Assembly (NCBI GenBank): GCA_030549495.1
Contig: JAUIRK010000889.1
Coordinates: 1,628,046 to 1,692,045, forward strand
Source: Nectonema munidae
Lineage: Eukaryota > Nematomorpha > Nectonematoida > Nectonematidae
Direction: 5' to 3'
Length of the DNA: 64,000 nt
Part shown: one piece after another, positions 1 through 42,103 of the stretch
How positions within the stretch are numbered: position 1 is the stretch's first letter
How the letters are laid out: each line of letters starts with the position of its first letter
Notes under the pieces: model-generated
What the model was told of the DNA's origin: nothing
What the model saw: only the letters and a program-made list of their open reading frames with translations
Database searches by the model: none
Translations under genes and position numbers: made by a program

Positions 1-3
1 GAA

Positions 4-2106
4 ATGCGTTGCAATGATCTGCCAGAGTTTGTGCCAAGATTCAAATTCCATGCACACTCCGCCGATGTGAGAGGAATAAAGTGTGTTGGCGTAGATCAAA
101 TATTCACGGCGTCACGTGACTTCACAGCCAATCTTATCGAGTGCACCGCGGACAACACTGTTTCACTTGTCAAGAAGTTTGTGGGACATGGAAGTTTTGT
201 TGCAGTCGTTTGTCTCCTACCACTGAGTGCTAGATTCCAGAAATGTCTTCTGCTCACTGGAGGATACGACAGCGTCATTCTTGCTCACGACTGCGAAACG
301 TTTGAAGTCGTCTTTAAACTTACTCAGCACTCCCAGGCAGTGAGTGCGATTTGTGCCTTCAAAGATGGTTCGAGGTTTGTAAGCGGCTCCCTAGATACCA
401 GTGCGATCGTTTGGAAGTTCGAAACGTGCCTATACACTCTTAAGCAACATGACTTGGCTGTCTGGAGTGTTTTGCATGTGGAAGGCATAGACGCAGTTTT
501 CACAGCCTCTGCCGATTCCACCATCAACATGTGGCAGGGAGAGAAGCTCATCAAGAGTTTTACAGGGCATAAAGGTCCAGTCAGAAAAGTGAAGGAAGTG
601 CCCGGGCAAAACAAAATTATATCCTGCTCCAATGACTGCTCCGTCAAATGTTGGAGTATTTCGCAGGGCGTTTGTCTCTTCACTTATTCGGAACACGCAC
701 ACTTTGTCTACGACATTGCCTACCTTCCCCTCTATGACTTGGTCGCCTCTGTAGGAGAGGATAAATGTGTCAATTTTTGGAGCTTGGCTGATTCTGGGAA
801 AATGGTGCAAGCTTTTGTCTTAGCCGTGGAGAGCATCTGGTGTGTGGACGTCTTTGATGATGGTGACGTCATCGTTGGTACAGACACTGGTGACATTTTT
901 GCTCTGACAAGAAGTTCGGCGTGCAAAGCAGGAGATGCCGCTTTGAAGGAATTTGGCGAAAATCTCGGGCGTTCCAAAGCGTCTTTGCAGCATGAAAGCG
1001 CTGATCGCACTTTTAATTTTTCCATTGACATCGAAGATAACAAACCTCCCCTTAAGTTGCAGTATTCTTCCACTCAGAATCCTTGGCAAGTGGCTCAAGA
1101 CTTTGCCTCTCATAATAACCTGGCTATAGAGCATGTAAGTACCATTGCCAATTTTATTATTCAAAACACTGGACAAAAAGACAACTCCGACATCAAGAGC
1201 CCTAAAGGCAAAAGTGCAGAATCTTTGAGTCGGGCTAGTTCATTATTTAAGGAAAATTCCTTTGTGCCGCTTGTGGATTTCATTGTATTAGAAAAGTTTG
1301 ATGCCTCCGCCATCTTCTCAAAAGTGAAAGAATTCAATGCATCTTGTCAACACTTGGACCGAGAGCAGAGATTGAATGACGAAGAGATTCTTTTTTTGAA
1401 GGCTCATTTCTGTCCTGATTTTTGCGTGAGTAAAGAACTCCTCAGAATCGCATGCAAATTGATTTATTGGAAGTGCGAGGAGTGCCTGTTTCCTTGCTTG
1501 GATTTCATTCGCGTTATCTTCACCAAGAATGACTTACCCCAAGTGGAATCCTTTAATTCCGTGAAGGACGCTCTTATCCAAAGAATCCTCTTTCTCACGA
1601 CTTCCTCTTCTTCCAGGAACGAGGCACTCGCCTTCAAGTGCTTCGTAAACTCCTTTCGTTCCTTCCCACGTGACTCGCCTTTCTTCGCAGACATAGCAAA
1701 TGTACTTTTGCCTGGCGTGGATCATTTGCGCGACTCCCAGATACACCTTAACCTCTCACTCCAACTTGCAATCTCTACCCTCCTTCTCAATTTCTCGATC
1801 TTCTTAAAAAGTGACGTCACTCACCCCATTCCCGCCGATACGACCTTGACCTTGATTTCTTCTTTTTCCACCCTCCTTGATAGAAAAGATCGTTTGAATG
1901 CGGAAAGTCTGTTTCGTTGCTTGAGCGCCTTCGCAAATTTCGTTTGGGGCGATGAGGATGCCCTTCGCCTTTCACTCTCTCCCAAACACCGAATGATGGA
2001 GCACACTCGCGCCATTTTTGCTGATTCTTCCAGCCTTCCTAAAATTCATAACCTTTCTCGATTTCTTCTCAATATATTTGATAATTTTTCACAACTTGTC
2101 AAATAA
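4..2106 (+). CDS. PLAA: PLAA/Ufd3-type ubiquitin-binding WD40 protein, intronless
   Basis: The 700-codon frame encodes the phospholipase A2-activating protein/Ufd3/Doa1 family, the ubiquitin-binding cofactor of the p97/Cdc48 ATPase in ubiquitin homeostasis and damaged-organelle clearance. Visible order: WD40 propeller at about residues 14-310 (repeats such as SGSLDTSAIVWKF and TASADSTINMW), a PFU ubiquitin-binding domain at about 334-392 (FNFSIDIEDNKPPLKLQYSS, then NPWQVAQDF and IANFIIQNT), and an Armadillo-like PUL domain at about 420-700 that binds the p97 tail. The opening MRCNDLPEFV aligns with the family's start, but only three bases precede it, so an upstream start cannot be excluded. 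At 700 residues it is shorter than human PLAA (795), mainly between propeller and PFU and between PFU and PUL. The whole gene is one exon, whereas the neighbouring genes have introns. An AATAAA overlaps the stop codon. Confidence 0.93.
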   Translation: MRCNDLPEFVPRFKFHAHSADVRGIKCVGVDQIFTASRDFTANLIECTADNTVSLVKKFVGHGSFVAVVCLLPLSARFQKCLLLTGGYDSVILAHDCETFEVVFKLTQHSQAVSAICAFKDGSRFVSGSLDTSAIVWKFETCLYTLKQHDLAVWSVLHVEGIDAVFTASADSTINMWQGEKLIKSFTGHKGPVRKVKEVPGQNKIISCSNDCSVKCWSISQGVCLFTYSEHAHFVYDIAYLPLYDLVASVGEDKCVNFWSLADSGKMVQAFVLAVESIWCVDVFDDGDVIVGTDTGDIFALTRSSACKAGDAALKEFGENLGRSKASLQHESADRTFNFSIDIEDNKPPLKLQYSSTQNPWQVAQDFASHNNLAIEHVSTIANFIIQNTGQKDNSDIKSPKGKSAESLSRASSLFKENSFVPLVDFIVLEKFDASAIFSKVKEFNASCQHLDREQRLNDEEILFLKAHFCPDFCVSKELLRIACKLIYWKCEECLFPCLDFIRVIFTKNDLPQVESFNSVKDALIQRILFLTTSSSSRNEALAFKCFVNSFRSFPRDSPFFADIANVLLPGVDHLRDSQIHLNLSLQLAISTLLLNFSIFLKSDVTHPIPADTTLTLISSFSTLLDRKDRLNAESLFRCLSAFANFVWGDEDALRLSLSPKHRMMEHTRAIFADSSSLPKIHNLSRFLLNIFDNFSQLVK

Positions 2107-2107
2107 A
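2102..2107 (+). terminator. Possible poly(A) signal overlapping the PLAA stop codon
   Basis: AATAAA includes the TAA stop at 2104-2106 and is followed by a T-rich stretch. If used, the PLAA 3' UTR would be only a few tens of bases. A further AATAAA lies near 2298 inside a dispersed repeat and is an alternative. Confidence 0.4.
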
Positions 2108-2164
2108 TTTTTTTTCTCGTTCTTCACACTTCATATCATGCTCATTTCGTTCTTGACAGAATTT

Positions 2165-2412
2165 GGCTATACCGCGCTTTTTGAGATTTAACTATTTGAG
2201 TGTATGGCTATCTAATGTGTCTATATGTATGTAGTGTATATGTTTTCGTATGTATGTATGTTTAGATGCTTTTTTGTGTCAGACGTGTATTAATACAAAT
2301 AAATAGGAAAGTTTGTGTCAAGAATGTCAAAAAATGTATATGTAAATGTATGTCTGCGCTAACACTAGCTCAAATGCTAATCCTCACCCCGACATTAGCT
2401 TTTCAAAATTAA
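2165..2412 (+). repeat. Dispersed repeat family A, copy 1
   Basis: This segment opens with a GCTATACCGC block and ends with a block of CTAACACTA/CTAATCCTCACCCC type. The same blocks in the same order recur at 8692-8857, and in reverse orientation at 26236-26690 and 27515-27630. No coding capacity or clear terminal repeats are seen. It is probably a non-autonomous element of unknown class. It contains short GTATGTATGTATG runs at the point where copy 3 carries a giant AC array. Confidence 0.6.
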
Positions 2413-2599
2413 AGCGGTTCAAAGAAGGGTGAAGTTGCGAATTCTGGTCCTAAAATGTGTATAGAGAAATGATTAAACTCGCTCAGTAAAATATTTTTGA
2501 TTTATTTCACCTTTTATACGCGTACACTATTTTAGTAAAAAAGAGACAAAACAAAATATATTTTGATTATATAAAAGAAAATTTTTTTATACAACACTT

Positions 2600-2818
2600 G
2601 AATTCTTCATTTCATTTAAAAAAAAAATGTATACATCAAAATTTGTTTCGAATGTTCAAAATAAATTTGCTTTTAAAACTTTTTTTTATATATATTATAT
2701 ATTATTGCAAGTATTGAAATATTATTTTTAAAAAATATAAAGGTTTAAAAGCAAAATTTTTTGAACATTCAAAACAAATTTTGTTGTAAAATTTTTTTTT
2801 AAATAAAATGAAGAAGTA
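2600..2818. repeat. AT-rich foldback (long imperfect inverted repeat)
   Basis: The left arm (about 2600-2680, with TTCTTCATTTCATTTAAA and GAATGTTCAAAATAAATTTG) is repeated as an inverted copy at about 2742-2818 (TTGAACATTCAAAACAAATT, then AAATAAAATGAAGAA). The arms are about 75-80 nt and the loop about 60 nt. It is probably a decayed miniature inverted-repeat element. Confidence 0.65.
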
Positions 2819-3942
2819 ATACATTTTTTAATTCAAACTGTTGCAAATAACCCAGCTGGTTCTTCTACTGTTAAAAGTACAGACAAAAGAGAGAACTCTC
2901 AAGGAATGTTAAGTTTTTTAGTCATAATTCCGAAGTTTTTGTCTAAATGCTCTATAACTTAAAAGAAATTCAATGTCAAATTTTGATGGACCCGAACCAA
3001 AGATGTTCAACATTTTTAAAAATAGATCTTGAATAAATTTGATAGTGCATTGTAGGCAAGGTAGGCTAAGAATATAGATTTTAGCTTTAAAACAAAAAGA
3101 TCTAACCAATTATAATAATCTAAACGAGGTACACTGAAATGCATTCTATTTTTTTTTAATTAAGTTGAGTACAAAGCCAAAATAGCAACCAACTATTTAA
3201 AAATTAATTTCAACTTTGATATTATTTTGACGCTGCCTTTAATTTCCTAATTAGACTTATGTGAAGACATTTTCATTCGAGTGATCGTTTGAAGCTCTAT
3301 TTTTAGCTTTGTTTTTATCGCATTCAACTTGAAAAGAATCCACTTTTTAGACGCTAATTTAATTCTAAAAACATCATTTGGTTAAAATCAAGTTAAGGAA
3401 AAAGATTTAAAAGAATTTTAAATAGTTTATTATTGAACGATGATAAAGTTGTTGGAACGAAAATGTAATCGAAATATTCTTTCCTTCGTGCAACAAGAAC
3501 TAGAGAAATTGATCATAATGCAGCGTGGTAACCTTTAATTAAATTTTGAGTGGATCGCCATTGATATAAATAATAGAAAAAATTTGTAGGCTAATTTATT
3601 TTTGCTACATTTTGCCAAAACAATAAACCCGTGGGTCATATCCCCTAAGGATTCCACGACAAGTTTAGGGGGACATGATGATGTTTTACTTTTGTTCTAC
3701 AAAATTTCCAGGGTGATTTCATTTGTAACATATTTATTTTTAACTCAATAATTTATTTACGTTGGAATATTTACCTTTTTTCGTTTTTAAAGTTTTAGAT
3801 GAAGTAAAAATAAAAAACAAAATACTTTTTCAAAGTGTTAAAATTTGAAATATGTCCTAAATCGATAAAACATGAAGGGATTTATTTTTATTTGATGAAT
3901 ATGATCAATTTCATACAATATTTTCTTCAAGTTTGGAAGAAG
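2819..3942. other. PLAA-UTP23 intergenic DNA
   Basis: This is AT-rich sequence without recognisable coding, RNA or mobile-element signatures. The UTP23 promoter should lie towards the right end. The region just before the UTP23 start is open in frame for some 36 codons, but these do not resemble the family. Confidence 0.5.
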
Positions 3943-6900
3943 ATGAAAATCAAGCGCTACAAACACAGCAAAAAGTTGACGGCATTTTACGCGAGCAACT
4001 TCGGATTCAGAGCTCCCTACCTCGTTCTCATTGACGGGACGTTTTGCCAAGTCGCTCTAAAAGACCGAATAAACATTTGTGAGCAGTTGCCGAAGTATCT
4101 GGATGCTGAAGTCTCGTGTTCCACAACCCCGTGTATCCTGCACGAATTGGAAACACTTGGTATGCTCGCCCTTGCTTCTTTGCCTAGGGGGAGGAGATGG
4201 GGGTAGAGCTATATATTAACTATATATATTAAGTTGTGTTATAAAATCTTTCTATTCTCTAAGATCCTCATCCGTAGATCATTCAAGTTTCAACATTCAC
4301 ATCCGCAATTTTCAAATATTTTTCTTTTTTCTATATACCCCAAAGTTTTTTTCAGAATTTTTAGGATGTGTATTTCTTTACATGTCTAAATTTTTAAGAA
4401 GTATAAAACTTGCTTTGCTTAGAATAGCAATTACAATATCTAATAGCTAGGATGTCAAATTTGATATCCCCGCATACAAAAAGCATACAAAGATGTTATT
4501 TCCATGAATTTGATCATTTTCAAACTTTGTCTTACTCTTTCACCTCTGTGCTCTGAGTTGGAATATATCGATGGAAGCTTTGTTGATTATGAAAATCACC
4601 ATGCCCCATTACGACAATCAGTGTTATTCGAAGCAGGAAGTAAAAGTAGAGTTTGCTTTGAGTTATAAATATTTTTAATTGTTGAGCATTTGGAATGGCA
4701 GTCGGATTTTTAAATTATTGGGAGTCTGAGTCGCAAATTTTCACTCCCTCTATAAAACATTGTTGAAAATTTCGGTTTTCTTCCTGTTAAATCTTTGAGT
4801 CGCAGTAAAACCGCAATTTTGCTTCAGAAATTGGCATAGCAAATGGAAAGCTGGTTATTCTTTCGTTGGATCAAACACCTCGAATATATAAAAAAAAATA
4901 AAAATGCTCGAAATTGTCACATTCTCAAATATTTGCTTGAGAGAGATTACAAACTCACACATATTTAAAGATACATACACGCTCATAGACAGATCAGGGG
5001 CGCACATCCGGAGGGGAGGGGTGTGAGGACGAAGTAAGAGATCAAAATCACAAGTTACTTAAAAATGATGGGTGATGATTCCGTTTAGCAGACGTATAAT
5101 TGAATACAGTTAGGGTTAGGAAGTCTAGAGTACTGTTGTCCAAATGGCGACCCGCGGGCCGATGCAGTCCTCAGTGTGCTCAAATGCGTCGCGCCCCCTC
5201 TTTTCAAACATTGTGCATTTTGCATCTTTTGAATCACTCAAAATGCTTCATGCTTTATATGAAAATATTATATATTTTACAGATGTATAATTCGTTTTTC
5301 TTTATTTTCAACGCTAGCTGACTGGTAGAGTTGTGAAAATAATGATATTTTTGTTAATCTTATAAAAAGTTGTGATTCATGGAGGCGGCGTGTAGCCTCT
5401 TTAAGCATTGCAATACTGCATTTTATTTCTTTTCACTTTTCGTGCATCTAATTTAATTAGAGGTATTTTCTTCCTATTAATGCTTATCATTATGTAAAGC
5501 ATTTATATTTGCATAAAGAAAACTTTTCTCCTTTACTAATTAAATTTCAAGGAGGTGTTGATGTTTCTTTCCATCCATCCTACAAAAATTTTACCTAAAA
5601 ATATTTTTTGAAGAATTGTCTCATTTAAACAAAAATTGACTTTAAAATCAATCATAATAATCGCAAAAATTACAGTCAAACTTATTTTAACCACCACCTG
5701 TCTATAACGATCTGTCTCAATTCTTCCAATTGATCCTCAATATCTAGCTTCTCTTTTGACTGTATAATAAAAAATCATGTAAGGAGAAATAATTCGCATT
5801 GTTGAATTTTTTCAACCATAAAAATTCTTTGCAATTTTTCTAAAAATTATATTTAAACCAAAATTTCTTCCTAAAATTAAAGACTATCTCTATTATATAT
5901 AAATTGGGTGGGGTGGAAAATGGCATTGGAGGTATGTATATTTGAAGAGTGAGCTTCGACTTATTGCAGAGAGATGTATGTTCTTCTTTCTTCGCAGGCA
6001 GTAGAGTTTATGGCGCGTTGCACATCGCCAAGCAGTTCAAGTTGGTGAATTGCGGACACCAAGACGCTCCCATCCTTCCAGCCAAGTGTCTGTTGTCCAT
6101 GGTGAAGCGCAAGAACCCGGCTCACTACTGGATCGCTAGCCAGGTAGGTAACTCATCCTATCTCACGTTTAAACTTCGATTCCACTCTCAAGCAAAAAGA
6201 TCAATGCCAGTGTTGCGAAGTCGGAGGGAAAATATGCAACTTCTGGTACTTATATAAAATTCGGCGCTGACCCTAACAACTTAACAAAGTTAAAGCTTCA
6301 CTTCCAACTTGAACTAATGAAGCTTTGAAAAAGAAATAAAATTTTAGAATATATACACAGTAATAGAAAAAGTATTTTTTAAAAGATAGATACCGACTAC
6401 ACTCCATCCCTTTAAAATATGCGACTCCGCAGCGGTGAACAATTGTCTCAGTTATTTTAGTTTGAACGTCGACTAAATTCATTTTTACTAATGTCAGCAA
6501 AGTAAAGATGCCAATTTTCAGAAGCTTGACTTGTTTTCGAAAAAGTTTTCACTATTTTAATGTTTTTTTAATTTTAGCCGGCTTTTACCACTATGGCATT
6601 TTAGACAAAATTAAACTAATCTCTCATTATTTTGCGTCTCCATTCATCTCTAGTTTGCTCGTCCCCTAATGTTAAATGTCTTTTGCTTTACAATATAATA
6701 TAAATTTTTTCAAGTTTTAAGATTATTATTTCATTTCGGCACATATCATATCTGGAACATCCCTTTAAACCAATTTTTCATTTTTAAATCAAAAGTTTAG
6801 TATATCTTTGATAGTTTGCATAAATAAATTCGTCAGTTCAATTTATAACAGAATTTTATCTTTTGATTTACATGTATTTAGGGTACAAGTTTGCCTACAA

Positions 6901-8036
6901 ACAATAATACTTTTCATTTTTCAAACTTTCAATTTCACGCGACTTTTGTCAAGATTATGACTTTTTAGTTTGTTTCTGTTTATTTTATACGCCAATTTAA
7001 TTCCATATTTTCATCACGTAACAGTAGAATTTAATGTTTATTGAGTGAAATGGATATTTGCCTATGTTGCTAAATTTCATCATTTCTTCCTGAATTAGTA
7101 ATTTTCAAGCGCTTCAATGGAAAACAAATTTATTCATTTACCTCCTTCAATACAGTTAAAAAATCGTGTATATATGTGTGCTTATTTTTTTGGTGACAAC
7201 AATCACTCTCAAATACTATTTAGTTTTGATGAGGGTGATCGTTGAGCAAACTTCCATAATTTTAAAGGCAAGCCAGTGTAAGATTTGCTACATTTTCCCT
7301 ACTGAATTGCTCATCTATATTATACTTTTAAACAGTTATGCTCTTTTTTGTCACAACAATAGATGGCTACACGTGGCTAAACATTTTTTTTGTTTTAACC
7401 AATGAAATAACTTGAAATTATTGCATGTATTAATCTTTCAGATATAGTACACGAGCACCTTGAGTCAACATATGTTTTAATCATTTTTGAAAATCCGTTT
7501 TCGAACTCGCAATTGTTGTGGTTTTAGAGAAGGTCATTTTGTAGACCTCCTCTGCTTTGTCTGATTAAGCGCCTAACGACCAGAGGCGGCTTTACAAAAG
7601 TAAAAATAGTTTACGTTTATAAATTCATTTTAGTGAAAATTTGCCTTTCCATTAGACATCGTTTGAATGCTCGGGCTTGTAAAACGTTGAAGTTACGCGT
7701 AAGTTTATCAAGTGTTGATTAATTTTTTAGGACCCAGAATTGAAAAACGTTTTGGAAAGCTATGTCGCCGTGCCTCGCCTCTTCATTTCGCACAACGCGA
7801 TGCACATCGCCCATGTTCCCCGGAAAACATCGACTTTTGCGGAGAAGAAGGCCGACTCTCGATGTAACGAGTACCTGAGCCAGGATCTTAAGGTCTTGCG
7901 TGAATTGAAGTCGGAGTTCAAATGCCAAGAAGACGCGCCCGAGAAGAAGAGCAAGAACAAGGTAAAGAAGAAGAAGCAGGCGAATCCTCTTTCTTGCAAG
8001 AAGCAGACGCGACAAAAAGCCAAGAAGGAATTGTGA
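3943..8036 (+). CDS. UTP23: UTP23, PIN-like 18S rRNA-processing factor (3 exons)
   Basis: Homologue of UTP23, a PIN-domain protein of the small-subunit processome in the nucleolus, needed for early pre-rRNA cleavages and snR30/U17 release. Exons: 3943-4159, 5998-6143 and 7731-8036; introns after phases 1 and 0; GT-AG borders throughout. They give a 222-residue protein. The start at 3943 is chosen because MKIKRYKHSKK matches the family N-terminus. The PIN core includes LIDGTFCQVALKDRI at about residues 27-41, CSTTPCILHELETLG ending at 73, and CLLSMV from 103. The family's zinc knuckle retains C91, H93 and C103, but its first cysteine appears replaced by F86. The C-terminus is Lys-rich with the conserved NPLSCKK motif. 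Intron 1 (1838 bp) holds hAT end remnants; intron 2 (1587 bp) shows nothing recognisable. Confidence 0.92.
4990..5240. repeat. hAT transposon end remnants in UTP23 intron 1
   Basis: Two short GC-rich islands in AT-rich intron DNA look like termini of hAT elements: one at about 4996 (CAGGGGCGCACATCC) and one at about 5128 (ACTGTTGTCCAAATGGCGAC followed by CCGCGGGCC). Bodies and matching second ends are not found. Confidence 0.35.
6144..7730. other. UTP23 intron 2, no recognised content
   Basis: AT-rich intron DNA. A short GAGGCGGCTTTACAAAAG block near 7572 resembles the hAT-like end at 16573 but is too short to class. Confidence 0.5.
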
Positions 8037-8050
8037 AAAGAGATGATGAC

Positions 8051-8067
8051 GTTTATTTAAAATAAAC
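8051..8067. terminator. Palindromic two-way poly(A) signal between UTP23 and CLEC16A
   Basis: GTTTATTTAAAATAAAC is almost a perfect palindrome. It reads AATAAA on the plus strand (8061-8066), 25 bases after the UTP23 stop, and AATAAA on the minus strand (8057-8052), about 120 bases after the CLEC16A stop. One element could serve the 3' ends of both convergent genes. Confidence 0.6.
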
Positions 8068-8179
8068 AAATTAATAATAGTTTTTTAAATAAATTAAAAT
8101 ACAACAAATGAGCGTTTGAAATGTGAAAAGTATTTTGTTAAATATTCTCTGATAAAAAGTGACTGAGATTGTTTGTGGA

Positions 8180-38123
<29,944 letters not shown>

Positions 38124-41100
38124 CTAAGAGAAAAACGTTAAAAGAAATTGAGCAAAAAGAGATTTTAAACATCCAAGTTTTGTTGTTCACTCTTCATGTC
38201 AATAAAGTCAATTATTTTTGCGTGCATCTGACCCAAACGTGGAAAATAATTACCAGATGCACGTAGGGTTGTAGAGAAGGAAAATATTTTGGGACTCCAA
38301 CCTCGACTCAACTTATTATAAAATTTTACGATTCCGACTACACCTATTTATAATTTTTCGACTGCAAGTCCATTAATAAATCATTTTTAACTTTAAATTT
38401 ATGCAACTTTGACATTGAAAATTTATTATTATGCATCAACTTTTCTGTTTCAATTATTATAAATCTCCAACTGTACTAGATATTAACACTTGTGCTTTAT
38501 GTTGCAACGAAAAATATTTGATTTATTTTCTTCAACATAATCTTTAAAAAATTGTTTTATTAGTTTGTATTTGTAGTTTAGTATATTTCTTACATTGTCT
38601 GCGAAAAGATTTTTAAATAATTGTCCATAACCTTTTTTTCTAAACTAAATTTACCCTCAATTATTTTTTAAAAAGTATTTGATTTAAAAATTTTACTAAC
38701 ACTGTTCTTTTATAAAATATTTGTGTAATAAATAAAAATTTTAATTTTATTGAATTTCTTAGCCTTTTCTATGAACTGCAAAAATACATTAGACTAAAAT
38801 GATAACAATTTTTGCTGCATTTTTGTAACGTTGGGAACTAAAGAGTGTCCACAAATTCATTTTTAATCTAACAATAATGAATTTAACAATTTCAACAACT
38901 CTGTATGCGCACCTAGATTAAAATTCGATTAAATGAAAATTCATTTACTAGTTGAGCAAAATCCGTAAGAATTTTAACACTCCATTTTTTTCATTTGGAA
39001 AAAAAGGAGTTAGAATTAATTAAAAATAAAACTTAACAACACTTTTTCGTTTTTGGCAAGTTTTTAAAGGGTTAACGAATAATAAACAGAAACTGAAGAG
39101 ATTCATAATCATCCAAAAAATATGTCTTTAAAGCAGTGGTGGATCCAGGGAATGCGGAGGGCTCATGGACCTAGCCCCCCCCCCCCTTTATGAAAAATTG
39201 CTTCAAAAATGACCCTTACATGTATAAAAATAAATTTTTGCAATTTATTCATGGCAAAATAATGTTAAAAATATGAAAACATAGGTAATTAGTAATTCTA
39301 AAAGACATAATACAGCTGTTGTATTCTGACTTTTAGCAAAATTGCAAAAAATTTAAATAGATTTTTAAAAATATAATAGTTAAATAATTAAGACAATATT
39401 TCGGTTATAAGAATCTTTTATCATCTCATTATTATTTTATTTTAAATATTATAATCATTAAATAATAAAAAATAAGGATATCTTAATAATTATTATAATA
39501 TACTTAAGATATTCTAGAGAAAACTTGTTTGAAGGATTTTTATTTAAAAAGTTTTTTAATCTTTTAGAGGACATTTTAAAAATATTATAAATAGAAGTAT
39601 AAAAAAATTTATCCGAATTAATAAATATATTTTTTTGTAGTTTATTTGTTTTAACTTTAGCTCATATTAGTATTGAACCAAATTTATTCTTTTTAACTGA
39701 TCATGGTGGGTAGGTAGCTAGGTAAGTAGGTAGGTAGGAGATCTAAGTACTTTCCAACGTTGGTTGATATGCTTGCATCAATTGCTAACATGGGGATTTG
39801 TAAGAATGGGAAGTCTTACAAAAAGAAGTGTTTTGCTCCAGTCACAACATCTTTTCAAAATTGAAATTTTAAAACACCTAAATAAATAAATCATAATATT
39901 TATTAAATTTATTTAATATTTATTAATTAAAATTAAAAGCATCTAAATAAATTAACGTTTTAAAATTTTAAACTACTACAGAAGAACTACAATTTTTCCA
40001 AATTTTTGTTTTTATTTTCCAATTTTAACATCTTTGAGTAAATTTTGATTCATCTACTGATAATTTTTTCCATTCTACTTTTTTTTAAAAACTTCCTAGA
40101 ACACCGAATTCCAGATTGAGGACGAATGAATAAATCCATTGATTCATTTATATTAGGATGATTAATTCGATCCTAATGATTTTTTATTTATAATTCAAAA
40201 AATTATCATTCACAACATTTTGGACCTTATTGTTTAACTGAAAGCAAACAGATGTAGTTATGTGATCAAAGATGCAACATTACAATGTTAAATATTTATA
40301 GATGATAGCAGAATTATAAACAAAATATTGTCAATAGAAGTGCCTGAACTAGGACGTATTATAGTTTTAATAGTGGGATGAAAGGAATATGAAAGAAATT
40401 TTCTATTAGTGTTGACTCAGAATTTGAATTGATAGAATTAGAAAATTTTTAATTAAAATTTTCACAACAGACGCTCATTTTCTGTGAATAAATTAAGTTT
40501 AAAAAACTGAAAAATTCTTCATGGAGTTCAGTAAGTTTTCTACCTCACTTAATGGAGGACGACACATATTACAAACTATTAAGAATCACTCTTTTATAAG
40601 AAAAACTTTTATTGAAAATATTCAAAAGATTTTGGCAAAAACTCATCAAATTATGAAATCTCATACCCCAAGGAATAAAGAATGCGAAATCCTAGCCTTT
40701 GGTTAATCGATTTATATGATGGAAGGGAAAAGAAGTTGTAATTGTGTTAACTGAATAGACTAATGTCCTGAAGAGAGCAAAGACAAGTTTTTGGAAGGGA
40801 TATTACATGAAAAAATTTGTTGGAAGAATTAAGAATATTATTCAAATTACGCATAATATTTCATATTTACACCTTACTGTTTATATGTCCAGAGAAAGAA
40901 TGTTTATATCAGGCATCATATCTTATATATACTCGTGAGCACATTTTGAGACAAACTGTAATGATTAGCAATATTTTAATCTAACACATTATTGAATAAA
41001 TGATAACTATTCATAGTCATTATTATAACAGTTTTACAATTGATTTTCTTGAGCTCTTATCTTATAAATCTATCAAGCACTTCTACGCAGTTGACATATC

Positions 41101-41459
41101 TTTATTATTTCCTTTTACATGTTAATTATATGTTATTAAGATAAAATATAATATTATCAAAATCTCAGACTGTTTCAAAAGTAGATTATTATAGTTTAGT
41201 GAAAAAAGTTTAAACAAATGGAATTTAATTATAATAAAAAGAGACTTTATTAAACTCAGAATAAGCAAATCAATAATTGAAGGTGTTGATATATTTAAAA
41301 TTTATGACTCAAAATCGATCTTAATGTTAATTGGAAACATCAGATAGTTTCTTTAAACTATAAATTAAGTTTGATGCTTTCAAAATTTTAGATCTAACTG
41401 AAAATTTTTTTTAGTTCAGTTGCACGAAATCTCCTATGAAATTGAAATTTATTTCGTAT
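38124..41459. other. Gene-free AT-rich DNA upstream of the first CLEC16A exon found
   Basis: The missing CLEC16A first exon should lie here or further right but was not recognised. A hAT end is visible at 39134-39190 (CAGTGGTGGATCCAGG, then a 12-C run). A (TAGG)n-like stretch lies at 39709-39738. A 61-codon frame at 40521 is unassigned. Confidence 0.4.
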
Positions 41460-41889
41460 CATACTAATGAATGCGTCCCTATACTTTTCTATGGAAATCA
41501 CCATTTCCAGGCCACAGGCATCCACATTAATTGATAATATTTTTATTAATTGTTCCTTACCGTATAATAGTTATATCTTATGTTCAAAAATCTCTAATCA
41601 TTTCCCAGTTTTTATTTCTCTTCCTATTGGTTTACATACTAAAAAGTTTACAAAGAAGGGTTTTGATAAGTCAAAACTCATCAGTATTATTAGATCACTT
41701 GACATTTTCATTTCCTTCGACCTTATTTTTTTGCTCTTGATTTATTTTTTACAAATTTATTTAGTTGGTTATCAACTTTGTTGGAATGTTCCTATAGTAT
41801 TGAATACCGTAAAAATAAGTACAGTAAAACTTTCCCTTGCTAACACCTCTCTAATGCGTACTCTTCTGAAATGTGAACAATTTATTTAA
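41460..41889 (+). pseudogene. LINE endonuclease fragment
   Basis: The reading STLIDNIFINCSLPYNSYIL, then SNHFPVFISLP is the C-terminal signature of apurinic-type endonucleases in Jockey/CR1-like non-LTR retrotransposons (family: TLIDNIF.N ... SDHLPIF). The part after it, towards LANTSLMRTLLKCEQF, resembles the family's linker, after which the frame closes. It is a truncated copy without reverse transcriptase. Confidence 0.6.
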
Positions 41890-42103
41890 ACATAATGTAA
41901 CCTATTCATTTTAATAAGTAAAGCTTTCTTTAATACGATCACTTCCAATATCCAATCAAAAGACATATAATCTTCAGCTTTTCTCATACTTTTTCTTTAA
42001 TAAGAACATTGAAATGTGAAAAAGGATGCGATACTTTATTTATAAGAAACGAATGACGAAAAGTCAAGATCTTTAAATAAGTTTACATCTTTCTATCGGA
42101 GAA

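Noticed and set aside
96-2015. Open frames antisense or out of frame within the PLAA gene
   Set aside because: Shadows of one conserved coding exon; none has family similarity of its own.
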